This document shows, piece by piece, positions 1 through 10,102 of a stretch of 64,000 bases of DNA. Where the stretch lies: contig CM059187.1 of NCBI GenBank assembly GCA_030323885.1, positions 134,194,029 to 134,258,028 of the forward strand. Direction: 5' to 3'. A program made the position numbers and the translations under genes. The notes under the pieces are model-generated. The model worked only from the letters and a program-made list of their open reading frames with translations, was not told the DNA's origin and made no database searches. Each line of letters opens with the position of its first letter. Positions within the stretch are counted from its first letter, which is position 1. The DNA is from Branchipolynoe longqiensis. Taxonomy: Eukaryota; Annelida; Polychaeta; Phyllodocida; Polynoidae.

Positions 1-23
1 TGGGTAGTGTGTTGATATCAGGG

Positions 24-97
24 AGCCTCGGGGGTGTAATGGTTATAACACTGGCCCAGAATGGAAACAGATGTGGGTTCGAGTCCCAGTCTCGGCG
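24..97 (+). repeat. Degenerate tRNA-like unit (partial copy of the 320-bp repeat)
   Basis: This resembles the tRNA-like units at 45521-46232 and 50967-51670, including the upstream GATATCAGGGAGCCT and the downstream TTTCCCATTTTCATCACCCC. The B-box GGTTCGAGTCC is intact. The acceptor halves (GCCTCGG and CTCGGC) no longer pair well. It is probably a decayed copy and not a working tRNA gene. The 320-bp unit continues only to about 130. Confidence 0.6.
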
Positions 98-379
98 CAA
101 TATTTCCCATTTTCATCACCCCCATGACAGTTGCATATCAATATTTAGATACGCTACTTTAAAGATAGAAAATATTATCAACGATACATAATGACTATCT
201 CTAATTTTGTTAGATAAAAACGCTAGAGCTAGATGTTGATAAGCGCCTGGATTCAACTATTAAATAAAGGACTGTGTTAAATCTACACCATAGCGATGCC
301 AGTTGATACATTCCAAGATGGCGGCAGTAACGGATCCAAAAGCTACAAGCAGAATCCGAGGAGCAGACAGCAAAGCATG

Positions 380-1390
380 GGCAATAAGACACCCTTTCCA
401 CAGAAGATGTTGCATAGTGAGCAGCTACCAACATTAGTTGTTGGCACTGTTATCAGAGGGCAGGTTGGTGGTGGAAATCCTCTATAAACCATTTCCACAA
501 AGCATGATGCATAGTGAGCTGCCACTCACGACATTAGTTCTTGCAACTGCTATCAGTGACCAGGTTGGTGGTGAAGATCTTCTATAAGACCTTTTCTATA
601 GAGCACGCTACACATTGAGGTGTTATCCACAACATTGCTTCGCCTGTCTTGATATGACCTTAGATATTGCCAGGACATAAAACTCAAACAAACAAACATT
701 GGTTCGCCTAAAAGCCACCAGAGGGCTGGTTGGTGTGAGAACCCTCTATAATACCTTTTCTACAGAGCACACTGTATACTGAGCTGTTATCCACATTGGT
801 TCACTCAAATGCCGTTAGCAGGATGGTTGGCTGTGGAAATCCTCTATAATACCTTTTCTACAGAGCATGCTGCGTGTGAAGCTGTTATCCACAACATTGG
901 TTCGCCCAGATTCCATCAGAGGAATGCTTAGTGGTGGAAATCCTCTATAATACCTTTTCTACAGAGCATGCTGTACGTGAAGCTGTTATCCACAACATTG
1001 GTTCGCCCAGATTCCATCAGAGGAATGGTTAGTAGTGGAAATCCTCTATAATACCTTTCTACAGAGCATGCTGCACGTGAAGCTGTTATCCACAACATTG
1101 GTTCGCCCAGATTCCATCAGAGGAATGGTTAGTAGTGGAAATCCTCTATAATACCTTTTCTACAGAGCATGCTGCACGTCAAGCTGTTATCCACAACATT
1201 GGTTTGCCCAGATTCCATCAGAGGAATGGTTAGTAGTGGAAATCCTCTATAATACCTTTTCTACAGAGCACGCCGCACACTGAACTGCGCTCAAATGCCG
1301 CACTCACACATTTGGTTCTCCCAAATGCCGCCAGAGGGCTGGTTGGTGGTGGAAATCGTCTATGGGCCGGCTTCCGGCCTGTGGGGCGTG
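380..1390. repeat. 101-bp tandem repeat array, about nine units
   Basis: The landmark CCTCTATAA recurs at 479, 743, 841, 942, 1043, 1143 and 1244, a spacing of 98-101 bp. Each unit reads roughly GGTTGGTGGTGGAAATCC, then a CTACAGAGCATGCTGC segment, then GTTATCCACAACATTGG. The central units (840-1260) are nearly identical and the outer ones diverge. The unit length is not a multiple of three, so the array is unlikely to be coding. One unit is interrupted by a SINE-A 3' end at 645-695. Confidence 0.9.
645..695 (+). repeat. SINE-A 3'-end fragment inside the 101-bp array
   Basis: The segment contains the SINE-A 3' motif TATGACCTTAGATATTGCC followed by CAGGACATAAAA and an AAAC-rich tail. It stretches the spacing between two array landmarks to 169 bp, so it inserted into an existing unit. 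Confidence 0.8.
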
Positions 1391-1549
1391 GCGGTGAATG
1401 ATCTTCGCTGTCCCATATCTTACACTCCTCATATCGATGTGGATGGCGGTGGATTATGCAGACAGAGCAATTATAAAGCACCGACATAAAAATATTCCAT
1501 GGGATCTGGGGTTATTAGTTTCATAATAGACCTGTCGCTGCATAGAACG

Positions 1550-2135
1550 TGTCCCATACCGGTGTCGCAGTTTCAATTCCCAGCAGTTGAAGTTCCCACA
1601 ATTGCTTCTGCGCATGCGTCAACATCTAACGGCATCGTCTGCGCATTGTCAATGGTCGTGAGCAATGTTCACACATAAAAAGTGCAATATCTCTAAAACC
1701 AAAGCAGCTAGAAACAAATCGCTTGGTACATATATAGAAAACATGGTTACCAACACGATTATATTAAATTGATATGGTTAGGGTTCTGGATTTCTATTAA
1801 TTTTGAATAATGTTTTGCACTGTGCATACCACCAAACTCAACACATTGTCAATGTTCGTGAGCAATCTTCATGCAGAAAAAGTGAAATATCTCTAAAACC
1901 ACAGCACCTAGAAATAAATCGCCTGGTAGACATATAGAAAACATGATTACCGAAAAGATTATATTAAATTTATAAGGTTAGTCACACTGACACTATAGTG
2001 ATAGCGATTTGCGGCGATCGGCGATGGTTTAAATTGGGCTAATGTTGACACATGCGCAGACAATGCTTTGACGCATGCGCAGATGCTTTTGTGGGAACTT
2101 CAACTGCTGGGAGCTGAAACTGCGACACCGGTACG
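1550..2135. mobile_element. MITE-D1: inverted-repeat element with internal ~205-bp repeats
   Basis: Terminal arms of about 90 bp are inverted copies: 1555-1650 (ACCGGTGTCGCAGTTTCA, CAGCAGTTGAAGTTCCCACA, CTTCTGCGCATGCGTCA) and 2046-2135. The interior holds two copies of the D-repeat, recognised by AATATCTCTAAAACCA and GATTATATTAAATT. There is no transposase frame. Exact ends and target duplication were not established. Confidence 0.75.
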
Positions 2136-2339
2136 CCATACATAATAATGATGATAGCCCCACTCCTCTATATCATTACAGTAATATTTCATTTTATGTT
2201 TTTGTCGGGATTTTTCTTGTTTTGTTTTTAATGGGCATCTATCAACTTGGATATACTGCAGACAATTGTAATTTCACGTCAGAATGTCCCCTTTTCCCAC
2301 ATGCAACTCTACTCTGGAATCTGTCGGGGTTGTTTTTTG

Positions 2340-2370
<31 letters not shown>

Positions 2371-2447
2371 ATTATGGGAAAGGGGTAGCAACATTGAGGA
2401 GAGCAGTTGCATGCCGTCATCCTGCAAGCAGGACCTCGTCTGCATTT
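2136..2447. other. No gene recognised; 29-base poly-G run
   Basis: The stretch contains an uninterrupted G run at 2342-2370. Open frames across it give poly-glycine or poly-proline and are not credible genes. The rest is AT-rich and unremarkable. Confidence 0.7.
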
Positions 2448-2449
2448 AA

Positions 2450-2770
2450 GCTGGTTGGTTGGTCCTGGCAACATCTAAGGTCATATGAGGACGGGTACCA
2501 ACTTGTGACAGTGTGCACTCATGGCGACTTTATAGTGCTGCCCCACTGGGAAATCAGGCTGCCAGCACCATGACCCGATATCCCACTCAGTCACACTACC
2601 CTGACACTGAGCTAACCAGTTCTTGCTCTATCCTAATAATGCCAAGCGCTAGGCTCGGAAGCAATTAGTATAAATTTTATAAGTCATTGCTTTGACTCGG
2701 CCGGGAACCGAACTCCTGACCTTTCGTACGTGAGGGCCGCACTCTACCGATTAGGCCACCGCGCTCGGTC
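2450..2770 (-). repeat. SINE-A, near full length
   Basis: Reading from the + strand: a GGTTGGTTGG tail, CCTGGCAACATCTAAGGTCA, the body motif GACTTTATAGTGCTGCCCCA, and finally the complement of a tRNA-like head (GGCCGGGAACCGAACTCC, then GATTAGGCCACCGCGC). The tRNA head is therefore 5' on the - strand. Confidence 0.85.
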
Positions 2771-2804
2771 TGATTTCAGCAGGCACGACTGAACATGTCA
2801 GATC

Positions 2805-3240
2805 TCATGACCTTCCTCAACTTTTGGAGCGATTTAGACACATATAGAAAACATATTCAACGAATAGATTATATTAAATTTATGAGGTTAGGGTTCTGCA
2901 TTTCTATTAATTTTGAATAAAATAGACGTTTTGCACTGCTCGTATCGGCATCCTCAATGCATTGTCAATGGTCGTGAGCCATCTTCATACAGAAAAAGGG
3001 AAATATCTCTAAAACTACACCACCTAGAAGCAACCCACTTGGAAGACATATAGAAAATATTCAACGAATAGATAATATTAAATTTATAAGGGTAGGCTTC
3101 TGCATTTCTATGAATTTTGAATAAAATAAACGTGTTGCACTGAGTGTACCGGCAAACTCAATGGCACTGTGCCTTTGTTCTGCAGCCAAGCTGCGAGCGC
3201 ATACACAATGTTTATAAACATTGAAAGGGGTTTATAGAGG
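2805..3240. repeat. D-repeat block, two ~200-bp units
   Basis: Two units share TAGAAAACATATTCAACGAA or near variants, GATTATATTAAATTTATGAG and TTTCTATTAATTTTGAATAA. They match the interior of MITE-D1 and, in opposite orientation, the array at 34455-35370. The block ends in a sequence (GTTCTGCAGCCAAGC, ACAATGTTTATAAACATTG) also found reversed at 34460-34510. Confidence 0.8.
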
Positions 3241-3349
3241 GTTGTGACTATAATGGAGGGCTCTTAAGAAGCATTAGATATCGCCAGATCGCAAAGCTGA
3301 CTTTAATTACTAGGTTCATGTGCACAATGTGATGTCACAGGTATTACTA

Positions 3350-4240
3350 ACGATTATACTTATAGTGATACCCTCCCTGTATTGTATCCATGTTCTTGTA
3401 GGCGATGACCATAGGTCTGCAGAATAACATGACCATTGACGTCACATGTCGCTATCACTCAGTATTACTAATGATTTCAGAATTTTTTATTTTTTTGGTC
3501 CATTAGTTGTTTAAGCAAGGGAAATTTCAGTCATAGACGACTAGTCTTCCTCATTCCACTGCTGGTCGATAGAAAGCCTGAGCCTACACTTTTACCGACC
3601 CAAGGGATTTTTAACCTCCCACACCACATAGACATGGTATGAGAGCAACCGGCCTTTGATGACGCTGTAAGTTATACACAGCGGTGGAAATCCAAATTGG
3701 CAGAGCTGGGGGTACGGAGAATCGAACCGCCGACCCTCAGATTAGGAGTCTGACCTAGAAAAAAGGCAGACACTCTAACCACTCAGCCACAGAGAACGCT
3801 ATATCCTCCCTGTATTGTATCCATGTTCTTGTAGGCGATGACCATGGGTCTGCAAAATAACATGACCAGTGACGTCACATGTCGCTATCACTCAGTATTA
3901 CTAATGATTTCAGATATATCTTCCCTGTCTTGTATCCGTGTTCTTGTAGGCAATGACCATAGGTCTGCAGAATAACATTACCAGTGACCTCACATGTCGC
4001 TACCAGTATTACTAATGATTCCAGATATATCCTCCCTGTATTGTATTATGTTCTTGTAGGTGATGACCATAGGTCTGCAGAATAACATGACCAGTGACGT
4101 CACATGTTGCTACCAGTATTACGAATGATTCCAGATATATCCTCCCTGTATTGTATCCGTGTTCTTGTAGGTGATGACCATAGGTCTACAGAATAACATG
4201 GCCAGTGACATCACATGTCGCTATCAGTATTACTAGTGAA
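3350..4240. repeat. ~110-bp tandem array with CRE octamers (array 1)
   Basis: About five units follow the pattern ATATCCTCCCTGTATTGTAT, GTTCTTGTAGGCGATGACCA, GGTCTGCAGAATAACATGAC, AGTGACGTCACATGTCGC, AGTATTACTAATGATT. The palindrome TGACGTCA is intact at 3437-3444, 3870-3877 and 4095-4102; in other units a base of its CpG is changed. SINE-B (3488-3800) splits the array. A second array of the same unit lies at 6715-7480. Confidence 0.9.
3488..3800 (-). repeat. SINE-B copy 1 (second tRNA-derived SINE family)
   Basis: The right end is the complement of a tRNA-like head: CACTCTAACCACTCAGCCAC with CGGAGAATCGAACCGCC, meaning box A and box B on the - strand. The body contains CACATAGACATGGTATGAGA and GGCCTTTGATGACGCTGTAA. 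A second copy with the same body is at 27690-27945. An intron-like insert (CCTAGAAAAAAGG) lies next to the anticodon region in both copies. Confidence 0.8.
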
Positions 4241-4320
4241 TCTGAAGCCCCTTGCATATATTCTTTAATATTTTCTAAGGCATAGCAAATGGTGATGTCA
4301 GGAATATATGATAAAATCGG

Positions 4321-4632
4321 GTTTGTTGGGGATTTATGTCCTAGGAACATCTGAAATCATATCAGGACGTGCACCGACTTGTGCCAGTGCACACCCATGA
4401 TGACTTTATAGTGCTTCCCACTGGAAGACCAGGCCATCTACATCATGATCTGATCTCCCACTGTCACATTATCCTGGTACTGAGCAAATCAGCCCTTCTT
4501 TTGTCCTATTAAGGCCGAGCGTCAGGGTAGGTAGCGACAAGTATCAATTTTGTAAGTCATTGGTTTGACTCGGCCGGGGTTTGAACCCACGACCTCCCGC
4601 ACGGTAATCCGATTCGGCGACCCTGTCCGGTC
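4321..4632 (-). repeat. SINE-A, near full length
   Basis: The copy has the 3' part TTTATGTCCTAGGAACATCT, the body with GACTTTATAGTGCTTCCCAC, and the reversed tRNA-like head at 4565-4632 (ACTCGGCCGGGGTTTGAACC, GATTCGGCGACC). Confidence 0.85.
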
Positions 4633-4686
4633 GATGTATATGTACATGTAGTATGTATATGTGCATGTGCGTGTAGCTATATATAA

Positions 4687-4920
4687 GGAGTTCAGGCACA
4701 AAACCCTGTAAACGCCAATCCAAAATTGAGATAAACATTGGAATCAAACCTCAAGAAGTTCATTTTTTTACATTCCTATTTGTTCGCTCATTACTGCATA
4801 ACCATTACATCACAAGAAAAGCGGAATTAGTGAGAATTAAAATTATCTTCTTGTAAAAATCTTTTATTTTAATTTAAATTTTGGAATGGCGTTTACGGGG
4901 GGTTTGCGCCTGAACTCTTC
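4687..4920. mobile_element. MITE-F, ~234-bp inverted-repeat element
   Basis: The arms start GAGTTCAGGCACAAAACCC and end GGGTTTGCGCCTGAACTC. Pairing runs for about 45 bp and includes GTAAACGCCAATCCAAAATT against its complement. The flanks are TATATATA-like on both sides. No coding potential is seen. Confidence 0.75.
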
Positions 4921-5236
4921 ATATATTCACCCTTTAAAATATGTGTCCAGAAACATCAGGAAATGCCATTCATAGCCTGCATATTGGTCTAGAGGTAACT
5001 GTAACATAGAAACCAAACACTGTACTACCAGACAGAAATGTGCAACACCCAAAACATTGTTCATCCCATCATTACTGACAACCCACTTACCTAAACTACT
5101 TCATCTAATCAATCCCGTGAAAATGGTCGATGATGCCGACACGACATAAATAAACCACTAATCAATCACCTGTAACCAAACCTCCCCCCCCCCCCCATGC
5201 ACCGAACTAGACTATAACAAAATAAACCATTCTACT
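4921..5236. other. No feature recognised
   Basis: AT-rich sequence with a 13-base poly-C run near 5184. No splice-bounded frame, tRNA or repeat was seen. Confidence 0.6.
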
Positions 5237-5239
5237 AAT

Positions 5240-5522
5240 GCCTGGTATACACCTCCCTTATAAAACCTAAAACTGCCCGTTTCGTGACTAAGTTTGAGTT
5301 TTAGTCGGTTTCAGTCTTTAGGTGTGTGACCCCCTAACACACCTGAGCCTTCCGATTCGCGACTTAAAACTCAGTTTTAGGGCTTAAGACTGAAATCTTA
5401 TAAGATTCGAAAAATGAATCGGGCAGTTTTAGTCTGGAAACGGGATGGGTCGGGTTGTGATGGGTTGCGTCGGGCAGTCAGTTTTAGCGCGTGAATCATA
5501 TACGGGAGGTGTGTACCAGGCT
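5240..5522. mobile_element. MITE-G, Harbinger-like, TAA target duplication
   Basis: The ends are TGCCTGGTATACACCTCCC and GGGAGGTGTGTACCAGGCT, an imperfect inverted repeat. TAA flanks both sides (5237-5239 and 5523-5525). A 3-bp TAA/TTA duplication is typical of PIF/Harbinger elements. The interior is self-complementary (TTTAGTC and GACTAAA motifs) and has no gene. Confidence 0.7.
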
Positions 5523-5596
5523 TAACACTGCATCTCTAAACCTGATCTCCAACACATGACAGCTGAGCAACTAACACTACAGGTATGCAAACCTGT

Positions 5597-5719
5597 GGCG
5601 GCCTGATTTCCCAGTGGGGCAGCACTATAAAATTGACATGAGTGCATACTGTCACAAGTCGGTACCCATCCTGATATGACCTTAGATGTTGCTAGGGCAT
5701 AAAACAACAACAAACAAAC
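5597..5719 (+). repeat. SINE-A, 5'-truncated
   Basis: The 3' half of SINE-A is present: GGCCTGATTTCCCAGTGGGG, TGTCACAAGTCGGTACCC, ATGACCTTAGATGTTGC, and the tail ACAACAACAAACAAAC. Confidence 0.85.
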
Positions 5720-6307
5720 CTCTAAAAACCAACCTAGTATACTTGACGTTATGCTACACTTTCACACAATCCCATAACATATGATGTCAATACACCGGAA
5801 TAATATACAACTTTAGTTTATTGTTAATATACCCTACGGCATATACTTATTATCTGATATGTCATTTTTCAAACTATGCCATATGTAGGTCTTGAAATGG
5901 ATAATATTTCTGATTTGTACTGTCAATATCAGATTACATATACTATTAGCTATGCCGTAGCAAAGTATTCAAGAATATATGCAAGGGACTTCAGATTTAA
6001 TCTCTTAATTAAAATAAATAACAGTATTGTAATATGGCTGAACGGTTAGTGATACAACACTGTCCAAAGACAGTATTCAATGAATAGACTATATTTATAA
6101 CAACAAATATATATATATATATAGATTTTCAATGGTACACTGAGTGAGAATAACGGTCGCTGAAGCATGGGTGGGCAGGTGGCGCCACGTGGGGAGGTCA
6201 TGAGGTACCAATAGATGACCTAATGAGTAGGTGACCAGCCGATGACTTAGTGGCTGGGGAGTAGATGGATCTTCTGCCTTATTATACTCGCATAATGGCA
6301 TCGAAGG
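5720..6307. other. No gene recognised; AT-rich with a short TA microsatellite
   Basis: The stretch carries the right arm of possible MITE-L (to 5998) and a (TA)n run at about 6109-6122. It shows no frame with recognisable homology and no splice pattern. Confidence 0.6.
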
Positions 6308-6634
6308 ATGATGAAAATATCATGGACAAAGAAGATCACCAACAAAGAAGTTCTCAGAAAAATTAAAAATAAGAAAAGCTTGTTTGCCACTATACAGACA
6401 AAGAAACTTATTTATTTTGGCCACATCATTCGTCAGAGTTCAATATACCGTACATTGTTGGAAGGGAAGGTGAATGGCAGCAGAGGGAGAGGGAGACCAA
6501 GAACATCATGGTTTACAAATATTTCACAGTGGACAGGCTTGAATTATTCACAGTCTATCAGAACAGCACAACATCGGGACAAGTGGAGAACCATTGCATC
6601 CAACCCTCGACTAGAGGATGGAACTATTGATTGA
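6308..6634 (+). pseudogene. C-terminal fragment of an RTE-like endonuclease/reverse transcriptase
   Basis: The 108-codon frame encodes the post-RT tail usual in RTE-group retrotransposons. It has ISWTKKITNKEVLRKI, then IQTKKLIYFGHIIRQS, then LEGKVNGSRGRGRPRTSWF, then ISQWTGLNYSQSIRTAQHRD. The order 'SW...T.kitN.EVL', 'yfGHi.R', 'G.RGRGRPR.SW', 'W.G' is the known family signature. No RT or endonuclease domain lies upstream, so it is a 5'-truncated insertion. It differs clearly from the element at 19306-22700, whose tail reads LRWTGHLMRMS, so at least two RTE-like families have been active. Its own 3' tail was not delimited. Confidence 0.8.
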
Positions 6635-6714
6635 TTGAATGGCTTATGCAGCATATATATATACATATGTCAGTGTGGGCGGTAGAGGCCGGTATATGAA
6701 TATAAATAGCGATT

Positions 6715-7480
6715 ATGTACGATGCCCCTATTTTGTATCCGCGTTCTCGCAGGCGACTACCACCTGTCTGCCAGATAACATGACTAGTGACGTCACATGT
6801 GGCCACTAGTGTTACTAATGATTTACAGTGAACCGTTGCTATATTGTATCCAATTTCTACCATATCTTCTGTACGGGATAACATGACCAGTCATGTCACA
6901 AGTATTATTAACGATTATAGTGATACCCTCCCTATATTGTCTCTCATGTTCTTGTACAGTTGTACGCGATGTCCACAGGTCTGCAGAATAAAATGGTTGG
7001 TTGGTTGTTGAAGTTTTACGTCCTGGCAACATCTAAAGGCATATCAGGACGGGTACAAATTTGTGACAGTGCACTCTCATAGCTACTTTATAATGCTGTC
7101 CTATCCTAATAATGCCAAGCGCCTGGCTAGGAAGCGACAAGTATCAATTTTTAAGTCATTGGTTTAACTCGACCAGTGTTCGAACCCATCGGTTTGAATG
7201 CAGAATAACAGTTATGACCAGTGGTGTCACATGTCACTACAAGTATTACTAACGATTCCAGATATATCCTCCCTATATTGCATCCATGTTCTTGTAGGCG
7301 ATGATGATAGGTCTGCAGAATAACATGACCAGTGACGTCACATGTCGCTACCAGTATTACTACCGATTCCAGATATATCCTCCCTGTATTGCATCCATGT
7401 TCTTGCAGGTGGCTACCACATGTCTGCGGGATAACATGATTAGTGACTTCATCTGTTGCCACGAGAATTACTAGTGAGTA
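6715..7480. repeat. ~110-bp tandem array with CRE octamers (array 2)
   Basis: This is the same unit as array 1, with more divergence. TGACGTCA is intact at 6788-6795 and 7333-7340. Other units carry changed versions such as TCATGTCA and TGACTTCA. It is split by a SINE-A at 6995-7191. The two arrays are separated by 2.5 kb of other insertions and were probably one array. Confidence 0.85.
6995..7191 (-). repeat. SINE-A with internal deletion, inside array 2
   Basis: The copy begins GGTTGGTTGGTTGTTGAAG and contains TTTTACGTCCTGGCAACATC. It jumps from ATAATGCTG to TCCTATCCTAATAATGCC, losing about 100 bp of body, and ends in the head fragment ACTCGACCAGTGTTCGAACC. Confidence 0.8.
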
Positions 7481-8159
7481 TGATGCTGCATCACCACTTG
7501 CTGCTGAACTTTACTTTTATATTAGGCAGGGATAATTAATTAATATGAATAAGCAATGCTTAAGGCTCTGTGACACCTCACCAGATTGGGGAAACGGAAA
7601 GAAACCGAACAGAGTCCGGTGGAATACATCAATGTCCGGTTTCTATATGGTCAGCATCCGGCGTTTCCGTTCTGTGTCCGGTGGTGTCCAGCATCTACAG
7701 TGGTAAGTTTTGAACATGCACAAAACTTGTAATGGATGCCGCCGGATTGATGTTTATGGTTTTTGTCCGGTTTGAGTTCATTGAGTGTGTTTTGTCCGGT
7801 TCAAGACCGGTACCCGCCCATAACGTGTCCGGTTAGCTTTCTGAATTAGTCTGGTGATGGGAACCTTACCGCACATAACAGAGTTAAACCAGAGAGCTAC
7901 TGGAGACCTACCGGATGCAAGCGGACTTGAACCGGACACTAAACGGATATACCATACACATAAGGGATATGCGAGAGAACTAACGGAGAACTCTGGATTT
8001 CAACCGGAAAAAGCCCGGACAGTACAGGATGAGGAATGGAGACACTCACCACACAACACCATCTCCATCAAAGTCAGAGAGGGAATTTTGTCTTGCAAAT
8101 TGTATGTAATACAACACATGTAAAAGTATTTTGTATATATTATTAACCATACTGTGTAT

Positions 8160-8606
8160 TTATTGTCATTTCAGATGTGGTATTTTGTGATATACATTAA
8201 TGCACTTATATATATATATTTTTTTTTTATCGAGACTATGTCTTTGTAGTAGACATCATTTCAGGTGTGGTGGTATTGTAATATATTATAGTAAATATAC
8301 ATAATGTACTTGTATGTTTTAAATGCACTTGTAGTTTTTAAATATTTTAATTCTGACTGTCTGTGTAGTATACGTGATTTCAGGTGTGGTGGTATTGTAA
8401 TATATTATAGTAAATATACATAATGTACTTGTATGTTTTATATGTGCTTGTATTTTTTATATTTTTTTATTGAGACTATGTCTGTGTAGTATATGTTATT
8501 TCAGGTGTGCTGGTATTGTAATATATTGTAGTAAATATACATAATGTACTTGTATGTTTTTAATTTATTTCACACTAACCAATCTGTTGTTTTTATGTCA
8601 TTTCAG
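8160..8606 (+). repeat. ~120-bp tandem repeats carrying repeated splice acceptors
   Basis: This lies upstream of the transposase exon. About five copies of a unit end in ATTTCAGGTGTG (ATTTCAGATGTG in the first), with CAG at 8172, 8262, 8381, 8502 and 8604. Between them recur GGTATTGTAATATATT, AGTAAATATACATAATGTAC and TGTATGTTTT. The last copy joins the coding sequence directly. Each copy therefore duplicates an intron 3' end with polypyrimidine-poor context and a consensus AG. Confidence 0.8.
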
Positions 8607-8960
8607 GTGTGCAAGGCTATTGCAGAAGACTATGTGGATGAGGTTATACTGCCGCCGATGGAACCTGCTGCTTGGCGTGCGATAGCAGAGGGTTTCCTGG
8701 AGAAATGGAATTTCCTGCACACCTGTGTTGGGTATCCCCGCATACATAGGGTATTCCCTCATGCAGAACAACTTGGTCGAACATGAAGATGATAACCGCG
8801 ATATCATTCCTGGTGCGTGGAGACTGGGCCGCAACCTGAGTGACTGAAAGTTTGTTCAAGGCCCAAACAGAGACAATCGTGAGGGCAAGAAGGTCTGGAA
8901 CACTCTGAAGCATTGGGCAAACTCACCTGCCAGTTCTGTTCCATGGCAGAAGCAGATGAT
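8607..8960 (+). pseudogene. PIF/Harbinger transposase remnant (DDE nuclease), internally deleted
   Basis: The segment follows the acceptor TTTCAG at 8601-8606. The first part (8607-8730) encodes VCKAIAEDYVDEVILPP, then WRAIAEGFLEKWNFLHTCVG, which matches the region just before the first catalytic aspartate in Harbinger transposases (DDE_Tnp_4 type). The chain then jumps, after a frame change near 8735-8750, to the family's C-terminus: YSLMQNNLVEHEDDNRD, IIPGAWRLGRNLSD, a TGA stop, NRDNREGKKVWNTLKHWAN, SPASSVPWQKQMI and the terminal stop at about 8960. The catalytic core, normally 100-150 residues, is missing. No upstream exon with the usual N-terminal helix region was recognised at 7563-8160. 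The gene is dead; the identity is firm because both blocks match in the proper order. Confidence 0.88.
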
Positions 8961-9104
8961 TTAAAGTTATATAATAATAACTGGTGTGACATTGTATTTA
9001 TTTGATGATTGAGAACGGGACTCTCATAATGTGTATAATGAACATCACTCTGATAATGTGTAATAATAGCTAGTGTTACATTGTGTATATTTGATGGTGG
9101 TATG

Positions 9105-9145
9105 ACCTTAGATGTTGCTAGGATGTTAAACAACAACAAACAAAC
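9105..9145 (+). repeat. SINE-A 3'-end-only fragment
   Basis: Contains TATGACCTTAGATGTTGCTA, GGATGTTAAACAAC and AACAAAC. It sits inside the Harbinger element between two copies of a TGTAATAATAGCTGGTG-like local repeat. Confidence 0.75.
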
Positions 9146-9339
9146 TGATAATGTGTAATAATAGCTGGTGTGACATTGTGTATATTTGATGGAGGAGAAA
9201 AGCATTCTGATAATGAGTGATATTTCAAATATTTGTAATATGACTTAAATAACCAATAAATGCCTATGTATGTTCTACATTATGACTGTTTTTAATCAAT
9301 ACCATTGTTTGTTATATCACTCAAACTATTGTGTTTGTA

Positions 9340-9402
9340 CCGTCCTGATATGACCTTAGATGTTGCTAGGACATAGAACAACAAACAAAACAAACAAACT
9401 GT
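9340..9402 (+). repeat. SINE-A 3'-end-only fragment
   Basis: Contains CCGTCCTGATATGACCTTAG, ATGTTGCTAGGACATAG and a tail of AACAAAC repeats. It lies inside the Harbinger element. Confidence 0.75.
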
Positions 9403-10102
9403 TTTTGTATATATTGATAGCCACAACAATTTAAAATTTATAACATGAAGACCATAAGTTTGGAAATATATAAGTCATAACATTTTTATTTCAACATACC
9501 ATAACTATATAAACTACAATATTTACAACATCATATTTACAATAACTTAAAATAAATTAACAACAGTATTTACAATACATTATTTACACTATTGCACTCC
9601 CCTTTATTTACAATATTACCCTCCCCGGACATATGACTTATTGTTATTGAACCAGATAAATAAATAAATTTCAATATTTACAACATTATACCCTTATTTA
9701 CAATAACTTAAAATATAATAACTACATCAGCTGGTCTATGGGGCTCCCCTGGCTGTCGTCCAGCGACGTCTCCACACCAGCTTTCGAAGCAGCCATACTG
9801 GGCTGCTGATGGAAGGGCCGCTGCTACTGCTGTGGGAACTGCTGCACCTGCTGCACCTGTGGGTAGCCAGTGAGAGTGCCTGGCTGCTGCATGTAGCCAC
9901 CCACGTATGTAGAAGCCGACCACAGGGGGTTGTAGCAGGCTGCTGCCGAGGATGTGGGTGCAGCAGGGAAGATGCCACCAGAGCAAGTTGTTGCCAGCTG
10001 TTGTGGCTGGTGCTATTGTTGTGGCTGTGGGTGTGGCTGGTGCTGTTGTTGTGGCTGTGGCCTGTGCTGTTGTTGGTGCTGTTGTTGTGGCTGTGGCCGC
10101 TG

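Larger units (their letters stand above)
4239..5998. mobile_element. Possible composite MITE-L with ~55-bp inverted ends
   Basis: The left arm 4239-4300 (AATCTGAAGCCCCTTGCATA, TATTC, GCATAGCAAAT) is an imperfect inverted copy of 5941-5998 (GCATATATTC and GGGACTTCAGATTTAA on the facing strand). The 1.7 kb between holds SINE-A, MITE-F, MITE-G and another SINE-A, so those would be later nested insertions. No target duplication is certain. The arms could also be two independent repeats in opposite orientation. Confidence 0.4.

Noticed and set aside
7854..8123. 89-codon + strand frame inside the Harbinger left region
   Set aside because: It does not resemble the N-terminal part of Harbinger transposases, and it overlaps subterminal TCCGGT/ACCGGA repeats.
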